From VXMO01 sp965219405 (lineage in GTDB: Bacteria > Chloroflexota > Dehalococcoidia > UBA6926), in NCBI GenBank assembly GCA_965219405.1, contig OZ244736.1:1364001-1428000 (forward strand): a DNA stretch of 64,000 nucleotides, given 5' to 3'. The notes below the pieces were generated by a model, which ran no database searches, was not told where the DNA came from, and worked only from the letters and a program-made list of their open reading frames with translations. Shown here piece by piece: positions 47,045 to 56,387 of this stretch (position 1 is the stretch's first letter; each line of letters starts with the position of its first letter). The position numbers and the translations under genes are program-made.

Positions 47045-47797
47045 GTGGAAAACGAATATCATACCTCCACGATGGACTATCCAAGGGCGATAAAGACGGT
47101 CGCTCACAGGGGCGCGATGGCTTTGGCGCCCGAGAATTCTCTTCTCGCTTTCACAAAGGCCGCCGAGCTGGGCATTGATTCTATCGAGACCGATGTCCGC
47201 CTGAGCGCGGACGGGCTGCCGGCCATCATCCACGACCCGACGTTGACGCGGACGCACGGGCATAAGGTCCATGTCGGCACAACGACGATGGCGGAACTGC
47301 AGAGGCTGGGCGTGCCGTCCCTCTCTACCATGCTGGACAGCTTTGCCGTCGACTTTGACGTGATTATCGACCTCAAGGAAAAGAGTGCCAAGCTCGCGGA
47401 ATCCGTGGGGCGCGCAGTTGCGGTGTCCGACCGAGCCGCCCGCTGCTTCGTGACGGGATCTGACCTCAATCTGCTGCGGCGCGCGCAGGCGCTTGCCGAG
47501 GGACTGCGGCTGAGTTGGACCATCGGGGCGCGCCACGGGACGCTGACACCTGCCGCTGTAGTGGAAGCCGCCGTTGCAGGGGTGTCTGAGTTGGCGGTGC
47601 ATGCGCCGGAAGTGAGCGCAGAGTTGGTGGCACAGGCCAGGTCGCTGGGCATTGATGTGCGGGCATACGGGATCAAGACGCCGGCCATCGCGCGGCAACT
47701 CGTTGAGTTGGGCTGCACGACGCTGACGCTGGATGACCCGCGCTGGGCGATGGAGCCCATGCTGCTTTCGCTGTCCCCGCTCACTGCAACGACGTAG
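47045..47797 (+). CDS. Glycerophosphodiester phosphodiesterase family protein
   Basis: A 250-residue TIM-barrel phosphodiesterase that splits glycerophosphodiesters to glycerol 3-phosphate and an alcohol. The catalytic set is visible: VAHRGAMALAPENSLLAF (first His-Arg), DSIETDVRLSADGLPAIIHD (Glu/Asp metal ligands, second His) and PTLTRTHG. The later VIIDLKEKS holds the usual metal-site Glu. It lacks a signal peptide, so it is cytoplasmic. The GTG at 47045 has no strong ribosome-binding site, and ATG 47072 is a plausible alternative that keeps all motifs. A GATACT hexamer at 47023 could be its -10. Confidence 0.88.
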   Translation: MENEYHTSTMDYPRAIKTVAHRGAMALAPENSLLAFTKAAELGIDSIETDVRLSADGLPAIIHDPTLTRTHGHKVHVGTTTMAELQRLGVPSLSTMLDSFAVDFDVIIDLKEKSAKLAESVGRAVAVSDRAARCFVTGSDLNLLRRAQALAEGLRLSWTIGARHGTLTPAAVVEAAVAGVSELAVHAPEVSAELVAQARSLGIDVRAYGIKTPAIARQLVELGCTTLTLDDPRWAMEPMLLSLSPLTATT

Positions 47798-47837
47798 TTT
47801 TCCTTCCCCGGCACGTCTCACTTTCTCACGCGATGCC

Positions 47838-47843
47838 TATACT
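47838..47843 (+). promoter_or_regulatory. -10 element seven bases before the ABC ATPase ATG
   Basis: TATACT, then GGCATCG, then ATG at 47851. The transcript would start at or within one base of the start codon. No Shine-Dalgarno is present. Confidence 0.5.
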
Positions 47844-47850
47844 GGCATCG

Positions 47851-48810
47851 ATGGTAATGGATGAACCTTTCTATTCGGCGGAGCTTATGAACGGCGCTCC
47901 GGCCCTTGAGGCGCGCAGGCTGAGCAAGCAATTTGGCGGCAAAGACGTCGTCCGTGGCGTCTCTCTGCGCGTGGACCCCGGCGAGGTCGTGGGACTCGTC
48001 GGGCCGAACGGCGCGGGCAAAACGACCACGATTCGGATGATGCTCGGAATCCTTGCGCCTGATGAGGGCGAGGCACGGGCCTTGGGCGGGCCGCTTACCG
48101 AGGAGACCCAGGAACGCATCGGCTACCTCCCGGAGGAGCGAGGCCTGTATGAGGGACTCCGGCTCACTGTTGTCCTGTCGTACGTGGGGCAACTCAAGGG
48201 ACTCAGCCGCCGCGAATCCGCGATTCGCGCCGGTGAGATGCTGAATGCCGTTGGCATGTCAGAGCACGCCCATAAGAAAGTGCGCGAGCTAAGCCGCGGC
48301 ATGACGCAGCTGGTGCAATTCGCGGCGACGCTTCTGCACAGGCCGGACATCCTCGTGCTGGATGAACCGTTCTCCGGGCTCGATCCCGTCAACGCTCGCC
48401 GCATGAAGGAGCTTGTGCTGGAAGAAAAAGAACGCGGCGCGGCTATCATCTTCTCCACCCACCGGATGAGTGATGTTGAGGAGCTTTCGGATCGCGTGTT
48501 GATGATTGATGGCGGCGAAGTGGCGCTGGAGGGCGCGCCGTCAGAGTTGCGCCGACGCTATCGCGGCGACACCGTGCGCATCGAATCGCCGGACGTTCTG
48601 CCTGATTCCATCGCCGGGACAATGATTCTTGATCGTTCCGGAGAATCCACCACGTTCCGTCTCGACGACGGAACGACGGCGGAGCAGATCCTCGCGCACC
48701 TGCTGGACGCCAGCGTGCGGATAGAACGGTTTGAGGTCGCACTGCCAAGTCTGGAAGACATCTTCATTCGAGAAGTGCAGGGGCGGCGGGGCGCAGGGGG
48801 AGGCTTGTGA
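47851..48810 (+). CDS. ABC-2 type exporter ATP-binding protein (NatA-like)
   Basis: A 319-residue ATPase subunit. Walker A is GLVGPNGAGKTTTI, Walker B ILVLDEPFSGLDPV with the H-loop in IIFSTHRMSDVEEL. The signature motif is ELSRGMTQLVQ in place of LSGGQ, as in several NatA/DrrA-type proteins. The C-terminal ~85 residues (RGDTVRIESPDVLPDS onward) form the extra domain of that group and end in SLEDIFIREVQ. ATG 47851 is chosen over 47833 because of the -10 spacing. Its end overlaps the permease start by four bases, so the two make one exporter; sodium or drug export is known for relatives, the substrate here is not. Confidence 0.92.
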   Translation: MVMDEPFYSAELMNGAPALEARRLSKQFGGKDVVRGVSLRVDPGEVVGLVGPNGAGKTTTIRMMLGILAPDEGEARALGGPLTEETQERIGYLPEERGLYEGLRLTVVLSYVGQLKGLSRRESAIRAGEMLNAVGMSEHAHKKVRELSRGMTQLVQFAATLLHRPDILVLDEPFSGLDPVNARRMKELVLEEKERGAAIIFSTHRMSDVEELSDRVLMIDGGEVALEGAPSELRRRYRGDTVRIESPDVLPDSIAGTMILDRSGESTTFRLDDGTTAEQILAHLLDASVRIERFEVALPSLEDIFIREVQGRRGAGGGL

Positions 48811-50042
48811 ACAAGTCCCTCATCGTTGCCCGGCACGAACTGATGACGATGCTGTCCCGCACGAGTTTCCGTGTCATGACGGCACTGGTGCCTATCGCCA
48901 TGATTATCTTGCTGGCGGGCGTGGGCGCGTACTTCTATTTCTCCGCAGACGACGGTACTGCGCCCGACGCGCGGACGGTCGGCTACGTGGATACTGCGGA
49001 CGTTGTTACCCGCAATGAGCAATTGGGAATGACGACGTTTACGCCTTACGCCAATGAGATTGTCGCGCGAGCGGCAGTGGTGGCGGGAGATGTGGACGCA
49101 GTCTACGTTATCCTGCCGACCTATCTGCAGACAGGCACAGTCCGTGAAATCACACGGGGTGGGGGCGGATTGGGGTTTGAGACCGGGGGCAGCAGGTCCG
49201 CCTTCCGTGATTTTCTGCGGGCGAATCTCGTTGCCGAGATGGAGAATGACGCCCGCGCCGGGCGCGTCATTGCTCCGGCGTTCTTTCAGACCGTAGAAGT
49301 TGATGAGGAAGGTGGCGCTGTCGCTGACGATTTCGACCCCTCAACCCTCATCTTCTTCATGGCTATGGCATTTGCCATCATCTTTTCGATACTCACTATC
49401 ACCGGCTATCTCCTCCAGGGTTTGAATGAGGAGAAGGAGAACCGCGTGATGGAGATTCTGCTGTCCACCGTCAGCCCGGACCAGCTGATGCTGGGCAAAC
49501 TGCTTGGGTTGGGCGCGGCGGGCATCGTTCAGATGGCGGTGTGGGGAGGATCGCTCGTCGGGCTTCTCTTTGGCCTGGCGCAATTCGTGGATGATATTCC
49601 CGCCTTTGCGCTTCCACCTCTGCCTCTCATCATCGTGGCGGTTGCGTACTTCCTGCTCGGCTATGCGTTCTTCGCGGCACTGATGGCGGCGCTTGGGGCG
49701 GTTACAACGTCGCAGCGGGAGTCCCAGCAACTGACGGTCATCGTTATCCTGCCGGCCATCGCGCCGTTCTGGTTTTCATTTGCTGTTCTTGAGGACGCCG
49801 ACGGCCTGCTTCCCCAGATCATGACGTACGTGCCGTTCACCGCGCCGACGATGTCGCTGGCGCGGCTGGCGCTGGATGGCATGGGGCCGGTTGAGATCGC
49901 GGCGAGCCTGCTCGTTCTGGCGTTCTCAGTGTTCGTGGCCGTCAAGATAGCCCAACGGCTTTTTCGCAGCTACTTGTTGGTGTATGGACACCGGCCGCCG
50001 CTCGGGCAGCTGCTGCGAACCATGGTCACCGGACGGGTATAG
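48807..50042 (+). CDS. ABC-2 type exporter permease (NatB-like)
   Basis: A 411-residue membrane partner of the ATPase just upstream. The first helix (VMTALVPIAMIILLAGVGAYFYF) is followed by a large extracytoplasmic domain (about 50-175), then a cluster of five helices from LIFFMAMAFAIIFSILTITG. The motif GLNEEKENRVMEILLSTVSPDQLMLGK is the conserved cytoplasmic coupling region of ABC-2 permeases. The last part (VPFTAPTMSLARLALDG) matches the NatB family. GTG start after GGAGG, overlapping the ATPase stop. Function: export of ions or small molecules, unspecified. Confidence 0.92.
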   Translation: MNKSLIVARHELMTMLSRTSFRVMTALVPIAMIILLAGVGAYFYFSADDGTAPDARTVGYVDTADVVTRNEQLGMTTFTPYANEIVARAAVVAGDVDAVYVILPTYLQTGTVREITRGGGGLGFETGGSRSAFRDFLRANLVAEMENDARAGRVIAPAFFQTVEVDEEGGAVADDFDPSTLIFFMAMAFAIIFSILTITGYLLQGLNEEKENRVMEILLSTVSPDQLMLGKLLGLGAAGIVQMAVWGGSLVGLLFGLAQFVDDIPAFALPPLPLIIVAVAYFLLGYAFFAALMAALGAVTTSQRESQQLTVIVILPAIAPFWFSFAVLEDADGLLPQIMTYVPFTAPTMSLARLALDGMGPVEIAASLLVLAFSVFVAVKIAQRLFRSYLLVYGHRPPLGQLLRTMVTGRV

Positions 50043-50066
50043 GCGTTTTTCGCGAGGTTTTCGGCG

Positions 50067-50495
50067 TTATTCCTGTCCGCCGCTGCGGAGGAGGCGTTCC
50101 CCGATGATAAGGCCAAGTACGACGTAAATGGCGTCCACCAACGGGAAGTAGATGGTGTGAGACGTTGCCGCGTCGCCGGTCTCGCTGCTCGTGTCCAGAA
50201 GCCAGAAGTACTGCCAGAAGAACAGCATCACGAGGACGACGGAGCCGTAGAAGAGGCCGTTGGCGATGGCGCAGGTGTAGTTGTCCGTCGCCTTCGGGTC
50301 GAGCTGCCATCGATAGAGAAACGTCAGCACGACCATGAGGATTGCGCCGAGGGCCATGAAGTAATTGAGAATCTCCCAGATTGGATAATCGGGCGAGCCG
50401 TCGTGGATCAGAGGCGTGATGATGAGCAACAGGGCGACGGCTATTCCGGTCAGCAGGAGATAGGCCCCAAACAGGCGGGTGAGTATCTGTGCCAT
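50067..50495 (-). CDS. Small four-helix membrane protein
   Basis: A 142-residue membrane protein of unknown function. Four hydrophobic segments are clear: LFGAYLLLTGIAVALLLIIT, YFMALGAILMVVLTFLY, GLFYGSVVLVMLFFWQYF and LVDAIYVVLGLIIGERLL. A conserved-looking polar loop, WQLDPKATDNYTC, lies between the second and third. ATG 50495 follows AAGGAG at good spacing; the frame opens six codons upstream. It is the last gene of the long minus-strand block, about 180 bases beyond the MpaB-like gene, so it may be read from its own promoter. The 3' end converges with the permease gene. Confidence 0.75.
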   Translation of the reverse strand: MAQILTRLFGAYLLLTGIAVALLLIITPLIHDGSPDYPIWEILNYFMALGAILMVVLTFLYRWQLDPKATDNYTCAIANGLFYGSVVLVMLFFWQYFWLLDTSSETGDAATSHTIYFPLVDAIYVVLGLIIGERLLRSGGQE

Positions 50496-50671
50496 CGTTT
50501 TCTCCTTCCTCAATCTCGCTCAATGACGTGTTTGGTTTCCAGGGTACTTCAGGGACATGGGCCCGATTAAGAACTGCCGATGAAGGGGATACCGACGAGT
50601 TCGCGGTTATTGTCGTCCGCATTGTCGTTAATCTCTAGTAAGGTCGTCGGTCACGTTCGATTCGACCGCAA

Positions 50672-51862
50672 TCACCACTGGTCGGACTCTTCCGCGTAAA
50701 CGTGATCTGGCAAATTGTATTTGATTCCGTCTGCGTCGAACGTTGACGTTTCGAGCAGAGCTGTGAATCTCGAGTAACTGCTGTTCTCGTTGCGACCGGG
50801 CATCAGCTTGCGAATAATATTGCCATAACGCTGCTGCATCCTGAACCACCAGATGGCTCCAAATGAGGAGACTGACGGGTACATAAGTTCATCGGCCTGC
50901 TGTTTTCCGATTAGACCACGGGAAACACGGTACACATATTGAGCCAGGTGCTGGCGGTCGGCCGGCTCGGTCTTGCCGGCGATTAATGGCGCGGAGTTAA
51001 CCAAAGAATGTGCCATCACAATCGACTCAATTGGAACTTCGGGTTCGCACATGTGCCCAATATCATACAGTCTCAGGGCTTCATCGCCATCGTGGAAGAG
51101 GATGCTCTCAGGGATGCCCATCAGGTAACCGGTGTAACGCCAAACGGCCATGAAGCTGTTGTACTCCACATCGTTGTACTGCGCGCCCAGGGTTTTCATG
51201 TGTTTCAGTAGTCGTGCAGAGAAGGCAGACACGGCGTAGCCCAGGTGCGCGCCGCTGACCGGCAACCCCCACGCGTCATATTCCCACTCGTCTGAATTGA
51301 GAAGGAGGTGTCTTATCTGGGCGTGAACGATTCTGATACGAACCGAGAGTTTCCAGCCGTCGCCATGCCTGTACAGACCGCCCGGAAGGAATATCTCCGT
51401 CATATGGCGGTTATTCTGCCCCAGACGCCTCCTGCCCTGGTCACGCACGCGGCCGGTGATGAAAAAGGATTTTGCAATATTTGTTGTGAATCCCTCAATC
51501 AGTACGCCTGCGACGAATGCAGCCAGGATTACCGACGAATTCCTGTGAAACATACGGACGCCCGGGGCAAAATCCGCATAATCGAGCCATTCCGGCAGCT
51601 TCTCCGCGTCCTCGAAGAATGCGTGCAGCGAGGCGGGCGCGTTTTTGAGAGCATCCTCACCCTGTTGATCCATCGCTGCCTGGAGGAGTCGCCTTGATTC
51701 TCCCGGCTCAAGCTCCGCGAGATCCCGCGCCATCGCCTCGCCCAGAGGATCCCCAATGTGGGTGTGCGCCAGGTAGTTGTCCGCAATGTCAGGCGCAACC
51801 TTGCGGGCCTTTTCATAACCTGCTGTGTAGTCAGTCGGTATGGTCAAAGTTGTTGTATTCAA
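50672..51862 (-). CDS. MpaB/Lcp-type haem oxygenase-domain protein (DUF2236)
   Basis: A 396-residue member of the 'oxygenase MpaB / rubber oxygenase catalytic domain' family. The conserved core is RVRDQGRRRLGQNNRHMTEI, then GWKLSVRIRIVHAQIRHLLL (the His-x3-Arg thought to hold haem b), LPVSGAHLGYAVSAFSARLL and WRYTGYLMGIPESILF. Latex-clearing protein Lcp of this family cleaves polyisoprene with O2; MpaB-type relatives cut isoprenoid side chains. It starts at TTG 51862 after AGGAAA, 41 bases past the MMPL gene and co-oriented with hpnCDE. Oxidation of squalene or another isoprenoid made or moved by this operon is an attractive inference. The gene is visibly A+T-richer than its neighbours. No signal peptide is obvious. 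Confidence 0.85.
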   Translation of the reverse strand: MNTTTLTIPTDYTAGYEKARKVAPDIADNYLAHTHIGDPLGEAMARDLAELEPGESRRLLQAAMDQQGEDALKNAPASLHAFFEDAEKLPEWLDYADFAPGVRMFHRNSSVILAAFVAGVLIEGFTTNIAKSFFITGRVRDQGRRRLGQNNRHMTEIFLPGGLYRHGDGWKLSVRIRIVHAQIRHLLLNSDEWEYDAWGLPVSGAHLGYAVSAFSARLLKHMKTLGAQYNDVEYNSFMAVWRYTGYLMGIPESILFHDGDEALRLYDIGHMCEPEVPIESIVMAHSLVNSAPLIAGKTEPADRQHLAQYVYRVSRGLIGKQQADELMYPSVSSFGAIWWFRMQQRYGNIIRKLMPGRNENSSYSRFTALLETSTFDADGIKYNLPDHVYAEESDQW

Positions 51863-51903
51863 AGTTTCCTACCGAAACCGCATGCCCTACCAGTATATGA
51901 CTC

Positions 51904-54111
51904 TTATCGTTCTTGTGCTTCTACCTGCAGACTGGGTAGCCAGTTCAGCCAGGATGGCAAGTACCAGTTTCGCTCTCCAAGTAGCTGCATACTGGCAGGA
52001 ACGAGGATACTTCGCACCAGGGTTGCATCGAGCAAGACCGCTATTGCAAGCCCGAATCCTGCCTGTTGGTTAATAACCATGTCACCGGAGGCGAAGCCGC
52101 TAAACACGGCGACCATGATGAGCGCCGCGCCGGTGATGAGGCTGGACGTCGAGCGAAGACCGTATGCCACGGACTCAGCATTGTCGTGCGTCTGATCGTG
52201 ACGCTCACGGATGCGGCTGAGCATGAAGACGTGGTAGTCCATCGACAGGCCAAAGAGAATGGCGAAGAGCACCAGCGGCAGCCATGCCTCTATCGTTTCG
52301 ATCTGCTGGAATCCGAAGAGGTCCGCGCCAACGCCCTCCTGGAAGACGAGCACCATCAACCCATAGGCGGCGCCCACCGAGAGCAGGTTCATGATGATGG
52401 CCTTGATGGGGATGACAATGGACCGGAAAACGATCAGGAGAAGGACGAAACTCACGCCAAGGATGAATGCAATGATGATGGGCAGATACGTCGAAAGCCC
52501 CTCGTTGAAGTCCAGGTAATCGGCCGATATGCCGCCCACGTAGGCCTGCGCCGAAATGCCGTCGAACGCGGCGGGAACGTAGTCGTCTCGCAGCTTGTTT
52601 ATCAGGGCAAAGGCTTCCTCGCCACTCGGAGCGCCGGACACCGGCACGGCAATGATCGTCAGGCTGCCATGAGTCACCGGCGGGAGGGCGACGATTTCCG
52701 GGTCATTGGCGATCAACTGCATCAACTGTTGGATGCCTGCGGCCACCGCCGGATCGGTCGTGTCGCCGTCGATAACGATCCTCGCCGGGTTGGCGGAGCC
52801 GTATCCGAGGAGGAAGTCCTCTTCCAGCGCGGTGAACGCCTCACGCGTATGCGAATCTTCCGGGAACGTCTCTACGCTGTTGAAGCCCGTGTTGATGCCG
52901 AAGTAGGAAACCGATGCCGCCAGCATCAGTCCGCCAACGACGAGAATACTGACAATGGGGAATCGCATCGTTACGCGCGTTATGCGCTCCCAGAATCCGT
53001 CGTGATGCTCCTCGGAATCCCCCGCTGTCGTCCTTCGGAGGAACGGGACTCGGAAACGATCCACACGCGGTCCAAGCAAGACCAGGACGGCAGGGAGCAG
53101 GGTGAGGGTTGCTATAACCGAGACAAGAACCACGGTGACTGCGCCCAGGGCTGTTGCAAGAAACAACGTGTGTGGAACGAAGAACACACCGAGGAGAGCA
53201 ATAATCACCGTCATACCGCTGAAGAACACGGTCCGGCTGGCTGTGGCTCCTGCCTTGATGACCGCGTCTCTCGTGCTCAGTCCCCGCGCCAGTTCTTCAC
53301 GGAAACGGGACACCACGAACAGGCAGTAGTCGATTCCCACCGCAAGACCGATCATCGTTATCCAGAGCAAGACGAAGAAGACCAGTTCTCCAAAGACGTT
53401 GCCGATAACTGCCACGATGGCCAGCGTAATGAGAATCGAAACGACGGCCAGGCCGATAGGAATCAGGGCCGCTACGACTGCGCCAAAGAGTACGAGCAGG
53501 ATGAGGAGCGCCACCGGGACGCCGATTCGTTCGCCCTGTTCAAGGTCCATCGCGGACAGTTCCGCTTGCTCGTATCGACTGCTGGCGTCTCCAACGATTA
53601 GCACGCGGAATCCGTCCTGGTTGTCCGCCTCCTCTACGACGTGGATGACCTCCTCGACGTTCTCGAGCGCTTCCCCGATTGAGCCATTGAGGCGGAGGCC
53701 GACTATTGCGCTTCTGCGGTCCGACGAGACCAGCGCGAGAGATTCCAAAGGATTGTTGGCGAGAACTTCGTAGTAGTTCGCCCCGTCCATGATGATCTCC
53801 GGCCCCAGGGCGCGGAGGTCGCCGGTTACTTCTTCGACTTTCGCCTGAAATGCCGGATCGTCTACAGACAAACTTTCGGACTGAATGATGATGATTTCAG
53901 CGGGTGGAGGCTCGATGGGGCTGCCTTCCAGCAACCGGTTGGCCTCTACCGAATCAACTTCAGTGAACCTGGGGATCAATTGGAGTTCTGTGGTGGTGGC
54001 GGTTGGAAGCAGTTGTCCAACGATTCCGAGAGCAATCACAACCGCCAGGAGCCATATGCCGATGGTAATCCAAGGCCTGGTTGAGCATATGCGAGCCAGG
54101 GATTCGGTCAA
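51904..54111 (-). CDS. MMPL/RND-family lipid or small-molecule exporter
   Basis: A 735-residue RND-type protein with the MMPL layout: helix 1 (WITIGIWLLAVVIALGIV), a periplasmic domain to about 190, five helices, a cytoplasmic loop with DSEEHHDGFWERITR, then a second repeat. FVVSRFREELARGLSTRDAV is the conserved loop after the helix pair, and GLSMDYHVFMLSRIRERHDQ its counterpart in the second half. The proton-relay residues of TM4 (IGLAVGIDY) and TM10 (LFGLSMDY) are kept. I prefer TTG 54111, with GGAGG seven bases upstream, to the start at 54135. It follows hpnE after 48 bases; an HpnN-like export of squalene-derived lipids is the contextual guess, although HpnN itself is longer. Confidence 0.88.
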   Translation of the reverse strand: MTESLARICSTRPWITIGIWLLAVVIALGIVGQLLPTATTTELQLIPRFTEVDSVEANRLLEGSPIEPPPAEIIIIQSESLSVDDPAFQAKVEEVTGDLRALGPEIIMDGANYYEVLANNPLESLALVSSDRRSAIVGLRLNGSIGEALENVEEVIHVVEEADNQDGFRVLIVGDASSRYEQAELSAMDLEQGERIGVPVALLILLVLFGAVVAALIPIGLAVVSILITLAIVAVIGNVFGELVFFVLLWITMIGLAVGIDYCLFVVSRFREELARGLSTRDAVIKAGATASRTVFFSGMTVIIALLGVFFVPHTLFLATALGAVTVVLVSVIATLTLLPAVLVLLGPRVDRFRVPFLRRTTAGDSEEHHDGFWERITRVTMRFPIVSILVVGGLMLAASVSYFGINTGFNSVETFPEDSHTREAFTALEEDFLLGYGSANPARIVIDGDTTDPAVAAGIQQLMQLIANDPEIVALPPVTHGSLTIIAVPVSGAPSGEEAFALINKLRDDYVPAAFDGISAQAYVGGISADYLDFNEGLSTYLPIIIAFILGVSFVLLLIVFRSIVIPIKAIIMNLLSVGAAYGLMVLVFQEGVGADLFGFQQIETIEAWLPLVLFAILFGLSMDYHVFMLSRIRERHDQTHDNAESVAYGLRSTSSLITGAALIMVAVFSGFASGDMVINQQAGFGLAIAVLLDATLVRSILVPASMQLLGERNWYLPSWLNWLPSLQVEAQER

Positions 54112-54159
54112 CGAAGTACCTCCAGGACACAGCAATAGAGTTGCGACCGCGATTGTATT

Positions 54160-55533
54160 TTACAGTGATTCCATGATCGCCGCCGCAGCGAGATTTCCGC
54201 TGCGGACCGCCGACTCCATCGTCGCCGGCCACTCCGTTTGAGTCCAGTCTCCCGCGAGGAAGAGGCCGGGCACGGCAGTTGATTGCGCAGGCCTCTGATC
54301 CTGGATTCCGGGCAAGCATCGAAAAGTTGCTTGCGGCTGCTTGACGACACGGAAGTATGTCATGGAACTACTGGCGGTCTCCGGGAGCACGGCACGGAGT
54401 TCGGCCTCAGCCAGGTCACGCAACTCGTCCTCTGTCATGCCGGCCTCGCGCCATGCGGCGCTAATCGATACCAACAGGCGTGAGTTCGCATCGGCTGACT
54501 CCTGCATGAGTGAGCGGTTGAATATCCATTGGACGGGGCTGTCCAGAACTGTCAAGAAAGGCTGATCCATAACCGGACGGTCATAACCGATGTGCAGTCC
54601 CACGATGGGCGCCCATTCTAGTTGTGGCGGGCTGATTTCTGCGAGAGGGGTGTCCGTGTCCTCGCTGATCAACAACCTCTCAAGGCCGTCCCATGGCACG
54701 GCGCTGATCACTGCGTCCGCGTCAATGGTTTCCTCGCCAATCCTGATTCCGGTAACGCGGCCATTTTCGATCTGCAGGTCACTCACGCGACGGCCCATGA
54801 TGAGTCTCCCGCCGCGTGATTCGATGTACTTGCGCGCGCCGTCGCTGACCAGCGTCGAGAGGCCGACGCGCGAATAGCCAAGATCGGCCATCCCCTTGCC
54901 CGCAAGCAGCGAATCCTGGAATGCCATGATGCCCATGTAGGCACTGACGGCATCGATGGTGTCGTTGAGGATTGGTAGCGTGATGAGTTCCCAGAGAGCT
55001 GCTATCGTCCTGTCGTTCTGTCGGTGATTTAGGAGCCAATCGCGAAAGGATATCGACTCCAACCGCTCGCGCTCGCGTTCCCTGTTCGTGCGGCGAATGC
55101 TCATCATGCCGCGGATGACCCGCAGCCTGTCCATAAGCCCGAGATGCCGGTAGAGCAGGAGAGAGGGGAGCACATCGAGCGGCGCGGGGAGAAGCCGTGT
55201 TGATGTGAGGACGCCCTGCTTGCCTGACCTGTCTGCCACCGTCACCTGCAGCCTGTCCTGAAGCGTTGTCTGCCCGAACGCTCCGATCTTCTGGAGGAAG
55301 TCGATGTATTCAGTGCAGCAGCGCAGGAAGACGTGCTGGCCGTTGTCCAACTCCATGCCCGTTTGGGGATCAATAAAGGAAAAAGCCCGACCGCCCAGGT
55401 AATTGCGGCGCTCAATCAGGGTGACAGTGATGCCGCGTTCGGCGAGGGCACATGCGGCGGAGAGGCCCGCAAGCCCGCCGCCAATCACCACGCAGTGGCC
55501 ACGCGCTCCATCGGGATGTAACTCTGAATCCAC
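54160..55533 (-). CDS. hpnE: Hydroxysqualene dehydroxylase (FAD-dependent)
   Basis: The last step of the HpnCDE squalene route: it reduces hydroxysqualene to squalene with FAD. It has 457 residues. The FAD-binding start is VVIGGGLAGLSAACALAERG, followed by LIERRNYLGGRAFSF. The HpnE hallmark ELDNGQHVFLRCCTEY is present, as is the C-terminal PGLFLAGDWTQTEWPATMES FAD segment. It resembles amine-oxidase/phytoene-desaturase proteins, but hpnC and hpnD upstream decide the call. GTG 55533 overlaps hpnD by 49 bases; GTG codons nearer to 55491 would shorten the N-terminus by about 14 residues and are possible. Confidence 0.9.
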   Translation of the reverse strand: MDSELHPDGARGHCVVIGGGLAGLSAACALAERGITVTLIERRNYLGGRAFSFIDPQTGMELDNGQHVFLRCCTEYIDFLQKIGAFGQTTLQDRLQVTVADRSGKQGVLTSTRLLPAPLDVLPSLLLYRHLGLMDRLRVIRGMMSIRRTNRERERERLESISFRDWLLNHRQNDRTIAALWELITLPILNDTIDAVSAYMGIMAFQDSLLAGKGMADLGYSRVGLSTLVSDGARKYIESRGGRLIMGRRVSDLQIENGRVTGIRIGEETIDADAVISAVPWDGLERLLISEDTDTPLAEISPPQLEWAPIVGLHIGYDRPVMDQPFLTVLDSPVQWIFNRSLMQESADANSRLLVSISAAWREAGMTEDELRDLAEAELRAVLPETASSSMTYFRVVKQPQATFRCLPGIQDQRPAQSTAVPGLFLAGDWTQTEWPATMESAVRSGNLAAAAIMESL

Positions 55534-56375
55534 AGTCGCACCGCCAACCCGACCTTCTCGCGGGTTGACAGGCCAACCCGACCTTCAAAGACGTTGTAGT
55601 TCCTTGCTTCAATTCTATCGAGGACGCGGCCGTAAAGTCCGCCGAGGACTGCAGGGAAGGCGCGGGTACGGACTGGCAGGAGCTTGAGCAACTTCTTGCC
55701 GCGCTCGAAATACTCCCTGGCACGAGCCACTTCGAACTCCATCAGGCTGCGAAACTGATCATTCACCGTGCCCGCCATCAAGTCGTCCTCGCTGTAACCA
55801 AATCGTCGCAGGTCCTCCTGCGGAATGTAGATTCGGCCACGCTCAGCGTCCTCGCGAATGTCTCGAAGAATGTTTGTGAGCTGCATTGCAAGACCGAGGT
55901 CTATGGCATATTCGCGGGCTCGCTGATCCGTATAGCCCATGATTTGAATACAGATTAGGCCAACGACGGACGCCACGCGGTAGCAATACGTGGTCAGATC
56001 CTCGAAGGTCTCGTACCGAGAGATGGTGAGATCCATCTCAACGCCGCGCGCCACCTCCATAAGATCTTCGTAGGGGATGTCATACTCCGCAGCGGCATGG
56101 GCCAGCGCCTCAAAGACAGGGCCGTCGGGGTTCCCAACCCGCGCTTCCTCCAGCAACGCATCAATACCCTGGATCCGTCTGGTTTTTTCGTCGATTGGCA
56201 GATCATCGTCGGAGAGATCGTCGCAGAGGCGGCAGTAGGCGTAGGCGGCGTACATGGCGCGTCGGCGTCGGCGGGGCAAGGTGACAAACGCATAGTAGAA
56301 ATTGCCCGCCGCCTCGCGCGTTATTCTGCGGCAGTGTTCGTATGCCTCAAGGGGTGGGGTGGTTAGCGTTGACAT
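55485..56375 (-). CDS. hpnD: Presqualene diphosphate synthase
   Basis: It joins two farnesyl diphosphates to presqualene diphosphate. It has 296 residues. The two Asp-rich motifs of trans-prenyl synthases are YCRLCDDLSDDDLP and NILRDIREDAERGRIYIPQE. The start NFYYAFVTLPRRRRRAMYAA is characteristic of phytoene/squalene synthases. C-terminal LPVRTRAFPAVLGGLYGRVL agrees. Phytoene synthase is the alternative, but the tandem with hpnC and hpnE makes HpnD far more likely. The ATG is 12 bases after the hpnC stop. Confidence 0.9.
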   Translation of the reverse strand: MSTLTTPPLEAYEHCRRITREAAGNFYYAFVTLPRRRRRAMYAAYAYCRLCDDLSDDDLPIDEKTRRIQGIDALLEEARVGNPDGPVFEALAHAAAEYDIPYEDLMEVARGVEMDLTISRYETFEDLTTYCYRVASVVGLICIQIMGYTDQRAREYAIDLGLAMQLTNILRDIREDAERGRIYIPQEDLRRFGYSEDDLMAGTVNDQFRSLMEFEVARAREYFERGKKLLKLLPVRTRAFPAVLGGLYGRVLDRIEARNYNVFEGRVGLSTREKVGLAVRLWIQSYIPMERVATAW

Positions 56376-56387
56376 CGCGTTCCACTC

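Noticed and set aside
47018..47045. tRNA-like GGCAGAGTGGTTA string
   Set aside because: No acceptor stem, anticodon arm or T arm can be folded around it.
52066..53601. 511-codon plus-strand frame
   Set aside because: Antisense shadow of the MMPL gene; His/Glu/Asp-rich low-complexity product typical of reversed G+C-rich membrane genes.
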